From JAVBPE01 sp031549865 (GTDB taxonomy: Bacteria > Bacillota_I > Bacilli_A > Acholeplasmatales > Anaeroplasmataceae): a DNA stretch of 64,000 nucleotides. Shown here piece by piece: positions 1 through 8,305 of the stretch. The position numbers were made by a program, and so were the translations under genes. The DNA is taken from the NCBI GenBank assembly GCA_031549865.1, contig JAVBPE010000005.1, forward strand, positions 62,001-126,000, written 5' to 3'. Under the pieces are notes generated by a model. The model searched no databases and was not told the DNA's origin. It saw only the letters and a program-made list of their open reading frames with translations. Within the stretch, counting starts at the first letter, position 1. Each line of letters begins with the position of its first letter.

Positions 1-186
1 TTGATCCATTATTTTTATCAGTGCTTCCGCAGTTACTCCATAGTCTCCAAGTTCAGCTGGAAACATTTGGAATTCATCGCCGCTTGCATAAGCAACTTTG
101 CCTTTACCTAAAGCTCTAAGTTCACCTTTTGAACCAAGACCATTTATATGTTCGACTATATGCATATGTGCATCTATTATTTTCAT
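1..186 (-). CDS. Amidohydrolase-family metal-dependent hydrolase (partial, N-terminus only)
   Basis: Only the first 62 codons lie in the window; the gene continues past base 1. The N-terminus has a short beta strand followed by DAHMH, the HxH metal-ligand pair that opens the TIM barrel of amidohydrolases. The ATG at 186 is preceded by a clear AGAGGTGATG ribosome site. The substrate cannot be told from this fragment. Family assignment rests on the HxH motif and its position near the start, so it is moderately secure. Confidence 0.6.
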   Translation of the reverse strand, partial: MKIIDAHMHIVEHINGLGSKGELRALGKGKVAYASGDEFQMFPAELGDYGVTAEALIKIMDQ

Positions 187-224
187 ACACATCACCTCTT
201 AATTATTATAGCATATCCAAAATA

Positions 225-243
225 AAAACACCTAAAAAGGTGT
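225..243 (-). terminator. Intrinsic terminator after the ComEC-like gene
   Basis: Inverted repeat AACACCT/AGGTGTT with a four-base loop, followed on the minus strand by a T-rich run. It sits directly behind the stop codon at 244. Confidence 0.75.
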
Positions 244-1824
244 TTAATTAGTAGGCCAGGTTCTATTTTTCTTAAACCAATCTGTATCCATAAATATAAT
301 ATTATTATTAGTACAATTCACGCTTACAACTCCAGATACTACACTAACTACAATATTTCCATTTAAAGATTCATAACCATATTCGTTGCTTGATTCAATT
401 GATGTAACATATATCTTATCTGTATATTTACCAACTCTTGTAATAAAATCCTGAGTAGGGAATGTGTTAAGTGGATTAGTTGTATATTCAGTTGAACCAG
501 TGCAACAACATACACAAACTATTTGTGGTTGGATTACTTCAAGTAATTCAGCACTAGAAGAAGTCTTTGAACCGTGATGACCTGCCTTATAAAGTTTAAC
601 TTTAGGTAAATCATTCATTTCTACTAAATGATGTTCTCCATCTTTTTCTAAATCGCCAGTAAATAAATAATTGTTTAATCCATCATTAATCATTAAGCAA
701 ACAGAGTAATCATTTTCATCTGTTGTTGGATGTGTATAATAATAATTATCTAAAATTTCCATTGTAATTCCATCAGCAATTTCATATATTCTTTGAGCTC
801 CATTTGACTCATTTATACATTCACTTGCTGTAACTTTTTTTGCATTTTCTGTATCAATTTCGTTTTGAATTTTTTTCATTAAATCTTTAACAATTGCTGA
901 ATTGCTATTTGTTTGATCATACATAATAATATTTTTCACGGTAAAGTGATCAAATATGCCTTTTGAAGCATTTGAACCAACAAATCCTGCAATGTGATCC
1001 TGATGTCCATGAGTAATAATAACGTATTCTAAGATACCATCAGTACAATATTGGTCAATATAACTATTTATTGCTTCACCACTATTTTTACGTGATCCAG
1101 CATCAATTAAGATATCTGTATCTCCTGCTTTTATATAGATAGAATCACCTGTATATTTATTTCCAACTTCTAAGAAATGAATTGATAATGAATCCGAATT
1201 AATAACAGCTGCTAAAGTGATATTTATTGTTCTAACTAATGTTATATCAATATTTTTGGCTTCATATTTTAAATTATAAACAACTAAATATGTGCATGCT
1301 ACATCTGTTTGTATTTCTTCAACTGCTTCACCATTTATTTTTAAAAATGAAATATTAACCTTATTGCTTATGTCTAATTTATTATAATATGCCGTATATC
1401 CGTCTTCATGGTATTCTTCATTTAATGCAATAGTTTCAGTTGTATCCCCAAGTAATTGAAATTCTACTCCGATTAAACTAAATACTCCAGTTAAAAATCC
1501 AATTACTATTCCTATTATTAAACCAAATGCAGAATATTTAACAATCTTTCCCTTAGCAACTTTTTCTTTTTTTGTTTTTTTCTTTAAAGTATTAGAATTT
1601 GAATTATCTTTATTAGAATTTTTATTTTCAACTTTTACTTCTTCAGTTTTTATTTCTTTTGATTTTTCATTATCTAATACTTTATAAGTAGTTTTATTAT
1701 TTGAAGATACTGTTTTTGCATAAGCTATAGCTTCTTCTTTTGTATTAAATAATTTTAATGCTCTAGTTGCACTTTCTTTATTAACAGCCCATTTACCGTC
1801 TTTATTTTTATATACAATATACAT
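244..1824 (-). CDS. Membrane-anchored ComEC-like metallo-beta-lactamase-fold hydrolase
   Basis: 526 aa. Residues 1-50 resemble the small DUF2188 domain (WAVNKESATRA, NTKEEAIAYAK). A charged linker and one membrane segment (about 97-118) follow, then an Ig-like segment (about 125-205), then a metallo-beta-lactamase domain. The hydrolase has the metal motif THGHQDH near residue 270, a later TGDLE, and KAGHHGSKTSSS near 412, which is typical of the C-terminal domain of ComEC/Rec2. No ComEC channel domain is present, so this is a stand-alone, probably surface-exposed hydrolase and not the competence pore. The substrate is unknown; nucleic acid or nucleotides are a guess from the family. It lies 2 bases behind the 148-aa protein, which shares the anchor and Ig-like parts. 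Confidence 0.8.
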   Translation of the reverse strand: MYIVYKNKDGKWAVNKESATRALKLFNTKEEAIAYAKTVSSNNKTTYKVLDNEKSKEIKTEEVKVENKNSNKDNSNSNTLKKKTKKEKVAKGKIVKYSAFGLIIGIVIGFLTGVFSLIGVEFQLLGDTTETIALNEEYHEDGYTAYYNKLDISNKVNISFLKINGEAVEEIQTDVACTYLVVYNLKYEAKNIDITLVRTINITLAAVINSDSLSIHFLEVGNKYTGDSIYIKAGDTDILIDAGSRKNSGEAINSYIDQYCTDGILEYVIITHGHQDHIAGFVGSNASKGIFDHFTVKNIIMYDQTNSNSAIVKDLMKKIQNEIDTENAKKVTASECINESNGAQRIYEIADGITMEILDNYYYTHPTTDENDYSVCLMINDGLNNYLFTGDLEKDGEHHLVEMNDLPKVKLYKAGHHGSKTSSSAELLEVIQPQIVCVCCCTGSTEYTTNPLNTFPTQDFITRVGKYTDKIYVTSIESSNEYGYESLNGNIVVSVVSGVVSVNCTNNNIIFMDTDWFKKNRTWPTN

Positions 1825-1826
1825 AA

Positions 1827-2273
1827 TTATTGACCTGAGCTTTCTATTAATATATCTTCGCCAGGAATTTCTAATTCATCATCAACATCTTCACCTAATA
1901 TTATTAGTACTCTTTGAATTGTTATCGAATTAATTCCTTTAACATCTTTAATTTTATACTCAATTATATATTGACCAACTTTTGGGACAGCATTATTAGT
2001 TATTTCAATATTTCCTTTTGAAATATCTTCCCCATTATAAATTAATTTTGCACCTAATTCATGATATAAATCAAGTGACTCAACTCTCACAATCGCCTCA
2101 CCATTTAAATTAAAACTTACTTCAGCTCTTGGCATCATAAATTTAATTCCAAATCCAATTAAAAATCCAAGAATAACAAAAATAATTGTAAAAACTAATG
2201 TTTTTCCTTTTAAATCTTTAATTATTTTTTTCTTTTGCTTATTAATTAACTTTTCTGTTTCTGTTTTTGCCAT
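1827..2273 (-). CDS. Small membrane-anchored protein with an Ig-like domain
   Basis: 148 aa. A lysine-rich N-terminus (about 1-25) precedes one membrane helix (about 27-48) and an extracellular beta domain. The domain carries a YHELGAKLIYNGEDIS segment, like the bacterial Ig-like (DUF5011-type) repeats found in surface proteins. The same anchor-plus-Ig layout precedes the hydrolase domain of the next gene downstream, so the two may be partners or products of a partial duplication. No function is known. The ribosome site is AAAGGGAGAG before the ATG. Confidence 0.6.
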   Translation of the reverse strand: MAKTETEKLINKQKKKIIKDLKGKTLVFTIIFVILGFLIGFGIKFMMPRAEVSFNLNGEAIVRVESLDLYHELGAKLIYNGEDISKGNIEITNNAVPKVGQYIIEYKIKDVKGINSITIQRVLIILGEDVDDELEIPGEDILIESSGQ

Positions 2274-2286
2274 AAACTCTCCCTTT

Positions 2287-2312
2287 AAAAAGAAGATGAC
2301 TTAGTCATCTTC
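2287..2312 (-). terminator. Hairpin at the end of rbfA
   Basis: GAAGATGAC/GTCATCTTC inverted repeat with the rbfA stop codon in the loop, followed on the minus strand by CTTTTT. It probably separates the infB operon from the two membrane-protein genes beyond it, but the T run is short. Confidence 0.55.
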
Positions 2313-2663
2313 AGTTTCATCTTTTTTAATATCTAGTGAGGCCAAAATAGAATTAATACGATTTCCATATTCTAATGCTTCATCATATTGGAAAATCAAT
2401 TCAGGCATTTTTCTAGCATTAATTTTTTTTGCTAAATTACTTCTGATATAGCCTTTTGTTTCTTCAAGTGCTTTTTGGGCTATATCTTTACTCTTTGTTT
2501 GATAACAAGTATAAAATATTGTCATATAAGATAAATCATTAGTAATACGCACTTCTGTTATAGTAATTTCTCTTAATGCATTATTTTTAACATCTTTTTG
2601 AAGTAATAAAGATAATTCTCTTAATGATAATGATTCTAATCTTTTTATGTTTAATGATGCCAT
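2301..2663 (-). CDS. rbfA: Ribosome-binding factor A
   Basis: 120 aa from the ATG at 2663, the usual family length. RbfA is a small KH-fold protein that helps mature the 5' end of 16S rRNA in the 30S subunit. It shows the family pattern of an N-terminal helix (LESLSLRELSLLLQ), an EITITEVRITNDL strand region and the LASLDIKKDE tail. A TTG five codons upstream would add MRESK, but the ATG fits the family better and lies just past the infB stop. It is the last gene of the rimP-nusA-infB operon. Confidence 0.92.
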   Translation of the reverse strand: MASLNIKRLESLSLRELSLLLQKDVKNNALREITITEVRITNDLSYMTIFYTCYQTKSKDIAQKALEETKGYIRSNLAKKINARKMPELIFQYDEALEYGNRINSILASLDIKKDETEDD

Positions 2664-2664
2664 T

Positions 2665-4488
2665 TTACTTTCTCTCAATTTCTTTCATTACTGACGCTTC
2701 AATAATGTCATACTCTTTTATATCATTAAAGTTTTCAATTGTAATACCACATTCAAAACCTTGTTTAACTTCTTTTGCATCATCTTTAAATCTCTTTAAA
2801 GATTGCATTTTACCTTCAAATATTACTACTCCATTACGTAATATTCTTACTAATGAGTTCTTTTCAATAACTCCATTTGTTACATAACACCCAGCAATAG
2901 TACCAACTTTAGATAATTTGAAAATTGATCTTACTTCAGCTTCACCTGTAACAACTTCTTCAAATTCAGGATCTAGCATACCCTTTAAGGCAGCTTCAAT
3001 TTCTTCTAATATTTTATATATTATATTATATAAACGAATTTCAACTCCACGTTGAGAAGCTAAATCACGAACCTGAGCAGTAGGACGGACATTAAATCCA
3101 ATAATGATTGCTTTAGATGCTTCAGCTAAAGTTACATCTGTATCAGTAATTGCCCCAACACTCGAGCGAATAATCGTAACTTGTAAGCCTTCAATATTAA
3201 TTTTTTCTAATGATTGTTTTAAGGCTTCAATAGTTCCTTGAACATCACCTTTTATAATTAAGTTAAGTTCCTTTTTACTGCCACTTGAACCGAATAAATC
3301 TTCTAAAGAAGCAGCTTTTTTAGCAGCCATTTCCTGATTCTTTGTTCTATTAGCACGAGCTTCAGCGATATCTTTAGCTTGACGCTCATCAGCAAACACC
3401 ATGAATTTATCACCAGCTAAAGGTACACTGTTTAATCCTGTAACAACTACTGCTTGGCTTGGTAATACTTGATTATATCTCACATGACGATCGTCTTCCA
3501 TTGAACGGATTTTACCAACTGTATCACCACAGACAACAACATCCCCAACTTTTAAAGTCCCATTTTGAACTAAGAATGTCGCTAAAGGTCCACGACCTTT
3601 GTCTAATTGTGCTTCAATAACACTACCAATAGCTAGTCTGTTTTGATTTGCTTTTAAATCTAAAAGTTCTGCTGTTAATTGTACCATTTCTAACAATTCA
3701 TCAATTCCTAAGCCTTTTAATGCCGATACTTCTACATATGTAGTTTGGCCACCCCATGCTTCTGGAATTAAATCATAGTGTGATAATTCTTCCATAACAC
3801 GATCTTTATTGGCAGTTGGTTTGTCAATTTTATTAACTGCAACTATAATAGGACATTTTGCAGCCTTTGCATGGTTAATAGCTTCAATTGTTTGAGGCAT
3901 TACTCCATCATCTGCAGCTACAACTAATATTACAATGTCAGTAATTTGCGCTCCACGAGCACGCATTTCTGTAAATGCAGCATGTCCTGGAGTATCTATA
4001 AATGTAATTTTAAAGCCATTTCTTTCAGTTTGATAAGCTCCGATATGTTGAGTTATTCCCCCAGCTTCTCCGCTTACCACACGTGAATTTCTAATTACGT
4101 CTAACAATGTCGTCTTACCATGATCAACGTGTCCCATTATTGTTACAACTGGTGGACGTGACACTAAATCAGCAGATTCATCATCAATTTTAAATTCATC
4201 AAATCTCGTTACATCCGTAATTACTTCATCTTTAAGTTCATATCCAAATTCTAATGCTACAAGTTCAATTGTTTCGCGATCAATTGTTTGATTATGATTT
4301 GCAACTATTCCAGCTTGCATAAGTTTCATTACTACTTGAGCATTTGTTTTTTCCATTCCTAAAGCTACATCAGCTACAGTCATTCCTACTTTATATGTAA
4401 GGACTTTTTCCTTATTGTCTGATACATTTTGATTTTTCTTAACTGGTATATTCGAAACTCTCTTTTCGTTTTTAACCTTCTTTGCCAA
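2665..4488 (-). CDS. infB: Translation initiation factor IF-2
   Basis: 607 aa GTPase that places initiator fMet-tRNA on the 30S subunit. After a short lysine-rich N-terminus (far shorter than in E. coli) comes the IF2_N helix region around VGMTVADVALGM, then the G domain with GHVDHGKTTLLD, DTPGHAAF and NKIDK, then domains II, III and IV with EVRSIFKLSKVG. The stop lies one base from the rbfA start, so the two are probably translationally coupled. The short N-terminal region is normal for compact low-GC bacteria. Confidence 0.97.
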   Translation of the reverse strand: MAKKVKNEKRVSNIPVKKNQNVSDNKEKVLTYKVGMTVADVALGMEKTNAQVVMKLMQAGIVANHNQTIDRETIELVALEFGYELKDEVITDVTRFDEFKIDDESADLVSRPPVVTIMGHVDHGKTTLLDVIRNSRVVSGEAGGITQHIGAYQTERNGFKITFIDTPGHAAFTEMRARGAQITDIVILVVAADDGVMPQTIEAINHAKAAKCPIIVAVNKIDKPTANKDRVMEELSHYDLIPEAWGGQTTYVEVSALKGLGIDELLEMVQLTAELLDLKANQNRLAIGSVIEAQLDKGRGPLATFLVQNGTLKVGDVVVCGDTVGKIRSMEDDRHVRYNQVLPSQAVVVTGLNSVPLAGDKFMVFADERQAKDIAEARANRTKNQEMAAKKAASLEDLFGSSGSKKELNLIIKGDVQGTIEALKQSLEKINIEGLQVTIIRSSVGAITDTDVTLAEASKAIIIGFNVRPTAQVRDLASQRGVEIRLYNIIYKILEEIEAALKGMLDPEFEEVVTGEAEVRSIFKLSKVGTIAGCYVTNGVIEKNSLVRILRNGVVIFEGKMQSLKRFKDDAKEVKQGFECGITIENFNDIKEYDIIEASVMKEIERK

Positions 4489-4503
4489 GATAAAACCTCC
4501 TTT

Positions 4504-4788
4504 TTATTTTAATATTTTAATAAATCCTTTATTCGTGATTCCTAAAACTTTTCTATTTTCTTTTCCAATAGATTTTGATAGTTCTTCAGTCGAATAGGAA
4601 TTAATAATCTCTACCTTATAATAACTACATTTATCATTTATTGTTTTTGTTATATTAACCGCGGCATCATTAGCTAAGAAAACTAAAAATACATCACCAT
4701 TTTTTATACCTTCAACAACAAAATCCTCTCCGCTTATTAAACCTTTTGCTTTTGCACATAACCCTAAATTGTTTAATACTTTATTCAT
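4504..4788 (-). CDS. ylxQ: L7Ae-family RNA-binding protein YlxQ
   Basis: 94 aa. It has the L7Ae/L30e fold signature: LGLCAKAKGLISGED near the start and VFLANDAAVNITK in the middle. These small kink-turn-type RNA-binding proteins are encoded between ylxR and infB in Firmicutes; their exact role is unsettled. It overlaps the ylxR end by 8 bases, which supports coupling. Confidence 0.88.
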   Translation of the reverse strand: MNKVLNNLGLCAKAKGLISGEDFVVEGIKNGDVFLVFLANDAAVNITKTINDKCSYYKVEIINSYSTEELSKSIGKENRKVLGITNKGFIKILK

Positions 4789-5044
4789 TAAGTAAACCTA
4801 ACAAATCATTATAAATTCCCTCAGGAACACTTACTTCTAGATGCTTTTCTAATTGCTTAGTTTTCATTGCCTTCATAATAACTTCTTTATCTTTTTTTAA
4901 ATAAGCGCCTCTTCCATTAGTTTTTCCTTTTAAGTCAATAACAACATTGCCCTCAGGAGTTCTAACAACTCTAAATAAATCTTTTTTTTCACAAGTTTCT
5001 TTAGAGATAACGCAAGTCCTTAAAACTGGCTTTCTAGTAATCAT
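4781..5044 (-). CDS. ylxR: YlxR / RnpM (DUF448) RNA-binding protein
   Basis: 87 aa. The N-terminal RTCVISKETCEKKDLFR and the central NGRGAYLKKD match the YlxR (DUF448) family. In Bacillus subtilis the member was reported to bind and modulate RNase P RNA. The start codon overlaps the nusA stop by one base, and the gene sits in its conserved place between nusA and ylxQ. Confidence 0.92.
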   Translation of the reverse strand: MITRKPVLRTCVISKETCEKKDLFRVVRTPEGNVVIDLKGKTNGRGAYLKKDKEVIMKAMKTKQLEKHLEVSVPEGIYNDLLGLLNE

Positions 5045-6117
5045 TAGATTAATAATCCTAACTTAAACGCTTCACTAGTTGGTTTAATATCAATTTTCCA
5101 ACCACATGATTGTACTGCTAAACGAACATTTTGTCCTTGTTTACCAATTGCAAGTGATAAATGCTCATCTGGTACTACAGCTAAAGAAGTTTTGTTTTTA
5201 ACATCTACATTCATAACTTTTGTAACAGAAGCAGGTTGTAATGAATTAGCAATTAATTCTTCAATATCTTCGCTCCATTTATAAAGGTCAACTTTTTCTC
5301 CATTTAAAGCATTAACAACTTCACGGATTCTTGAACCATTTTCTCCAACACATGAACCAATCGCATCTACCTTTGGATCATTTGAATGTAAGGCAATTTT
5401 TGTTCTGTCTCCTGGGTCACGAGCAATACCTTTAATCTCAATAATACCACTTTTGATTTCAGGAATAATGCTTTCCATTAAACGAGTAACTAAATTTCTT
5501 TCGCTACGAGATACATATACTTTTGGGTCTTTAGTAGTTTGTTCAACTTTTTTAATATATACTCTTATAAAATCACCAACATTAAAATTATCATTAGCAA
5601 GTAATTCTTGATTTGGTAATAATGTAGTAATATTATGTCCAACATTTAATGTTACAAACTTATCATTTTTTTCTAATACTTCTGCTTCAATCATTTCAAA
5701 TTCTAAGCCTTTAAAATAATTATATGCTTTTTCTCTTTCCAAAGAACGAATATTTTGGGTATAAACACTTTTTGCAGCTCCAACAGCTAATCTTCCAAAA
5801 TCTTTAATATTTACAGGTAATTCTAAAATATGACCAACTTTTGATGTTCCTTTAATTGATAATGCTTCATCAATGTGCATTTCAACCATTTCGCCCTCTT
5901 CTAAATATTCTGATAATTTATCAACAACTAAAAATTGTGAATATAATAAGATTTCATTTTTATCAGCACGAATTTCTACACGACAAGATGTATTCCCAAA
6001 TACTTTTTTATGGCTGTTGATTAAAGCTTTTTCCATAATCATATATACTTCTTCAACAGATATTCCTTTTTCCTTTGAAACTTCTTCAGCTTGTTTAAAA
6101 AACTCTTTATTTAACAT
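5044..6117 (-). CDS. nusA: Transcription elongation/termination factor NusA
   Basis: 357 aa. The order is an N-terminal RNA-polymerase-binding domain (about 1-125), an S1 domain (about 132-200) and two KH domains (about 205-345). KH signatures include DPKVDAIGSCVGENGSRI and LAIGKQGQNVRLA. It lacks the acidic C-terminal repeats of E. coli NusA, as is usual in Firmicutes. NusA promotes pausing and hairpin-dependent termination, which matters because its own operon starts with a terminator-like hairpin (6602-6622). Confidence 0.96.
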   Translation of the reverse strand: MLNKEFFKQAEEVSKEKGISVEEVYMIMEKALINSHKKVFGNTSCRVEIRADKNEILLYSQFLVVDKLSEYLEEGEMVEMHIDEALSIKGTSKVGHILELPVNIKDFGRLAVGAAKSVYTQNIRSLEREKAYNYFKGLEFEMIEAEVLEKNDKFVTLNVGHNITTLLPNQELLANDNFNVGDFIRVYIKKVEQTTKDPKVYVSRSERNLVTRLMESIIPEIKSGIIEIKGIARDPGDRTKIALHSNDPKVDAIGSCVGENGSRIREVVNALNGEKVDLYKWSEDIEELIANSLQPASVTKVMNVDVKNKTSLAVVPDEHLSLAIGKQGQNVRLAVQSCGWKIDIKPTSEAFKLGLLI

Positions 6118-6128
6118 TTTATCTCCTC

Positions 6129-6581
6129 CTATATTTTAACAGCTAATCTAATTTTTTTAACATCACTATAATCAACATCTACTTTTTGCATTCTTCCCTT
6201 AACATTGATTTTAAGTTCGATAGTATTATTTGTAAATGCAATCAAATTTCCTTCATAAACCATATCTTTAGTTTTAACATGTACATATGAACCAATCGCA
6301 TCAAGTATTTCTTTTTCATTACGCAATTCTTTTTCTGCACCTGGTGAACATACTTCAAGTAAATATTCGTCTAAATCATTATCAAGTCCATCAATTTTTA
6401 AAGAAAGATATTCATTTACTAAAGCTAGTGAATCAACATCTATCCCACCATCTTTATCAACTGCAACTCTCAAAATATTATATCCATATTCACGAACCAT
6501 TTCGATACTATATAATTTTAAATTTTGTTCTTCTAAATAAGGCATCACTAAATTTTCAATAAGTTTTAAGTCCAATTTCAT
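6129..6581 (-). CDS. rimP: Ribosome maturation factor RimP
   Basis: 150 aa from the ATG at 6581, which follows an ideal AGGAGG site; a longer GTG reading would run into the leader hairpin. RimP assists 30S assembly. Family features seen are VDKDGGIDVDSLALVNEYLS and LLEVCSPGAEKELRN. It is the first gene of the rimP-nusA-ylxR-ylxQ-infB-rbfA operon, whose likely promoter is at 6642-6669. Confidence 0.94.
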   Translation of the reverse strand: MKLDLKLIENLVMPYLEEQNLKLYSIEMVREYGYNILRVAVDKDGGIDVDSLALVNEYLSLKIDGLDNDLDEYLLEVCSPGAEKELRNEKEILDAIGSYVHVKTKDMVYEGNLIAFTNNTIELKINVKGRMQKVDVDYSDVKKIRLAVKI

Positions 6582-6601
6582 TCCTCCTAAATAATTAAAA
6601 C

Positions 6602-6622
6602 GAGTGAGGTCATCCCTCACTC
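6602..6622 (-). promoter_or_regulatory. Hairpin in the 5' leader of the rimP-nusA operon (candidate attenuator)
   Basis: A perfect 8-bp stem GAGTGAGG/CCTCACTC is followed on the minus strand by GTTTTAATTATTT and then the rimP ribosome site. A promoter with -10 TATAAT (6642-6647) and -35 TTGTAT (6664-6669, 16-bp spacer) would start transcription near 6635, so the hairpin is inside the leader and looks like a weak terminator. Feedback by NusA is an inference. Confidence 0.55.
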
Positions 6623-6641
6623 CACTTAATAATATATATTT

Positions 6642-6669
6642 ATTATAACATTAAATAAAAAAAATACAA
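6642..6669 (-). promoter_or_regulatory. Probable promoter of the rimP-nusA operon
   Basis: Minus-strand -35 TTGTAT (6664-6669), 16-bp spacer, perfect -10 TATAAT (6642-6647), about 60 bases upstream of rimP. Confidence 0.5.
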
Positions 6670-6755
6670 GTTTTTTCTCTATTTTGTTATTTAATGTTAT
6701 ATTTATTAATTTATTTTGGTATAATTTTATATGAGTTTTAGTCGGGGTGAGTATA

Positions 6756-7706
6756 ATGGAAGAAAATACAAATTTAAAAGAAGAAATAACTTTAGATAAT
6801 AATCAAAAAGCCAAAAGATCAATTTTAGGTTTTATAATAGGTTTAGCTATTATTATCCCTGGAATAAGTGGGTCAACTGTTGCAATAATATTTAAACTTT
6901 ATGATAAAATGATTTATGCTTTAGGAAATTTATTTTCTAAATTTAAAAAATGTATATTATTTTTATTACCAATTGGAGTATTTGCTTTTGTTGGTGTTTT
7001 AATCGGATTTTTCACAATTCAAAAATTATTAGATTTAATTCCCTTTATTCTTATAGCTTTATTTGCTGGAATGATGCTTGGTTCATATCCAGCGGTTTTA
7101 GATGAAATTAAAGGTGAAAAATTTACAAAAACTCGGATTGTACTTTTCATTTTAGGTTTAATATTACCGGTTATTTTAAGTGTGGGTTCTGTATTTTTAA
7201 ATAATAATAATGCTTCTGCTGAAAGCCTATTGTCTTTAAACTTCTTCCAATATATATTACTATTTGTTTTAGGATATATAGTTGCGATTACTCAAGTAAT
7301 TCCTGGTTTATCAGCTACGGCAATTCTTTTAGCATTAGGATATTTTAGACCTATTATGGACTCAGTACACTTCACATTTATAACTGAAAATCCTCAAATA
7401 ATATTAGTTTATATAATGTTAGTGTTAGGGTTTTTAGTTGGCTTGTTAACATTTACTAAGCTATTATCTAAATTATTTGTTAAAAAAAGAACAACTACTT
7501 TCTTTTTAATTATTGGTTTATCATTGGGATCGATTATTTCAATGTTTTACAATCCTGATATTAGTATCATTTATAACGATTGGGCAAGTGGGGCATCTAA
7601 TATAAATATTCATTTACCAATAGGAATTATATGTTTTATTCTTGGAGTTATAGTTACTTATCAATTTGTAAAATTTGAACGTAAGCATAATATTAAGGCT
7701 GATTAA
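6756..7706 (+). CDS. DUF368 membrane protein, PopT-like polyprenyl-phosphate transporter
   Basis: 316 aa with about eight membrane helices. The IIPGISGSTVAIIFKLYDKM segment and a second inverted copy VIPGLSATAILLALGYF are the hallmark of DUF368. This family (PopT in Staphylococcus aureus) was shown to recycle undecaprenyl phosphate across the membrane for cell-wall synthesis. The ATG at 6756 follows GGGGTGAG by four bases and is preferred over an in-frame GTG at 6747. An extended -10 TGGTATAAT lies at 6717-6725. Confidence 0.85.
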   Translation: MEENTNLKEEITLDNNQKAKRSILGFIIGLAIIIPGISGSTVAIIFKLYDKMIYALGNLFSKFKKCILFLLPIGVFAFVGVLIGFFTIQKLLDLIPFILIALFAGMMLGSYPAVLDEIKGEKFTKTRIVLFILGLILPVILSVGSVFLNNNNASAESLLSLNFFQYILLFVLGYIVAITQVIPGLSATAILLALGYFRPIMDSVHFTFITENPQIILVYIMLVLGFLVGLLTFTKLLSKLFVKKRTTTFFLIIGLSLGSIISMFYNPDISIIYNDWASGASNINIHLPIGIICFILGVIVTYQFVKFERKHNIKAD

Positions 7707-7725
7707 AATCAGCTTTATTTTTTTA
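7695..7725 (+). terminator. Terminator after the DUF368 gene
   Basis: GCTGATT/AATCAGC stem followed by TTTATTTTTTT; the gene's stop codon is inside the hairpin. Confidence 0.75.
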
Positions 7726-7740
7726 TTAATTGGATAATTC

Positions 7741-7769
7741 TTGCATAAGAGAGCCATTTAAGATATACT
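7741..7769 (+). promoter_or_regulatory. coaD promoter
   Basis: -35 TTGCAT (7741-7746), exactly 17-bp spacer, -10 TATACT (7764-7769), 24 bases before the coaD ATG. Confidence 0.6.
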
Positions 7770-7792
7770 TTAAATAAAGTGAGGTATAAAAA

Positions 7793-8278
7793 ATGAAAAA
7801 AGCAGTTTATCCTGGTTCATTTGATCCCGTTTCCAATGGACACTTAGATATAATTAAAAGAGCTAGTTTAATTTTTGATGAAGTTCATATCTTAGTTTCT
7901 AATAATATTCATAAGCATACTGTATTTAGTGTTTTTGAAAGAATTGAATTATTGCGTCTTTCAACAAGCAAATTTAATAATATAAAAATAGTTTCGGATG
8001 ATGATTTAGTTGTAAACTATTGTAAGAACAATGATATTAATATAATAATTAGAGGTTTAAGAAATTTCCAAGATTATGAACAAGAGTTTTCATTGTTTCA
8101 ATTTAATCGAGATATTTACCCTAAAATTGAAACGCTATTTTTCTTTCCTACCACTAAAAATCAAGTTGTTTCCTCATCAGCTGTAAAAGAATTAATTTCC
8201 TTTGGCGTTGACATATCACCTTATGTTCCAAAAGAAATAATTCCTTATTTAATTGAAAAATTTAATAATAAAAAATAA
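7793..8278 (+). CDS. coaD: Phosphopantetheine adenylyltransferase
   Basis: 161 aa, the normal size. It joins ATP and 4'-phosphopantetheine to give dephospho-CoA, the penultimate step of coenzyme A synthesis. The N-terminus YPGSFDPVSNGHLDI carries the T/HxGH nucleotidyltransferase motif, and RGLRNFQDYEQEF and SSAVKEL are family signatures. A ribosome site GTGAGGTA precedes the ATG. It is monocistronic, with its own promoter and terminator. Confidence 0.97.
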   Translation: MKKAVYPGSFDPVSNGHLDIIKRASLIFDEVHILVSNNIHKHTVFSVFERIELLRLSTSKFNNIKIVSDDDLVVNYCKNNDINIIIRGLRNFQDYEQEFSLFQFNRDIYPKIETLFFFPTTKNQVVSSSAVKELISFGVDISPYVPKEIIPYLIEKFNNKK

Positions 8279-8303
8279 CTGCCCAGAAAATTCTGAGCAG
8301 TTT
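8279..8303. terminator. Bidirectional terminator between coaD and proS
   Basis: Inverted repeat CTGCCCAGAA/TTCTGAGCAG (one G-T pair) followed by TTTTATT on the plus strand; it separates two convergent genes. Confidence 0.7.
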
Positions 8304-8305
8304 TA

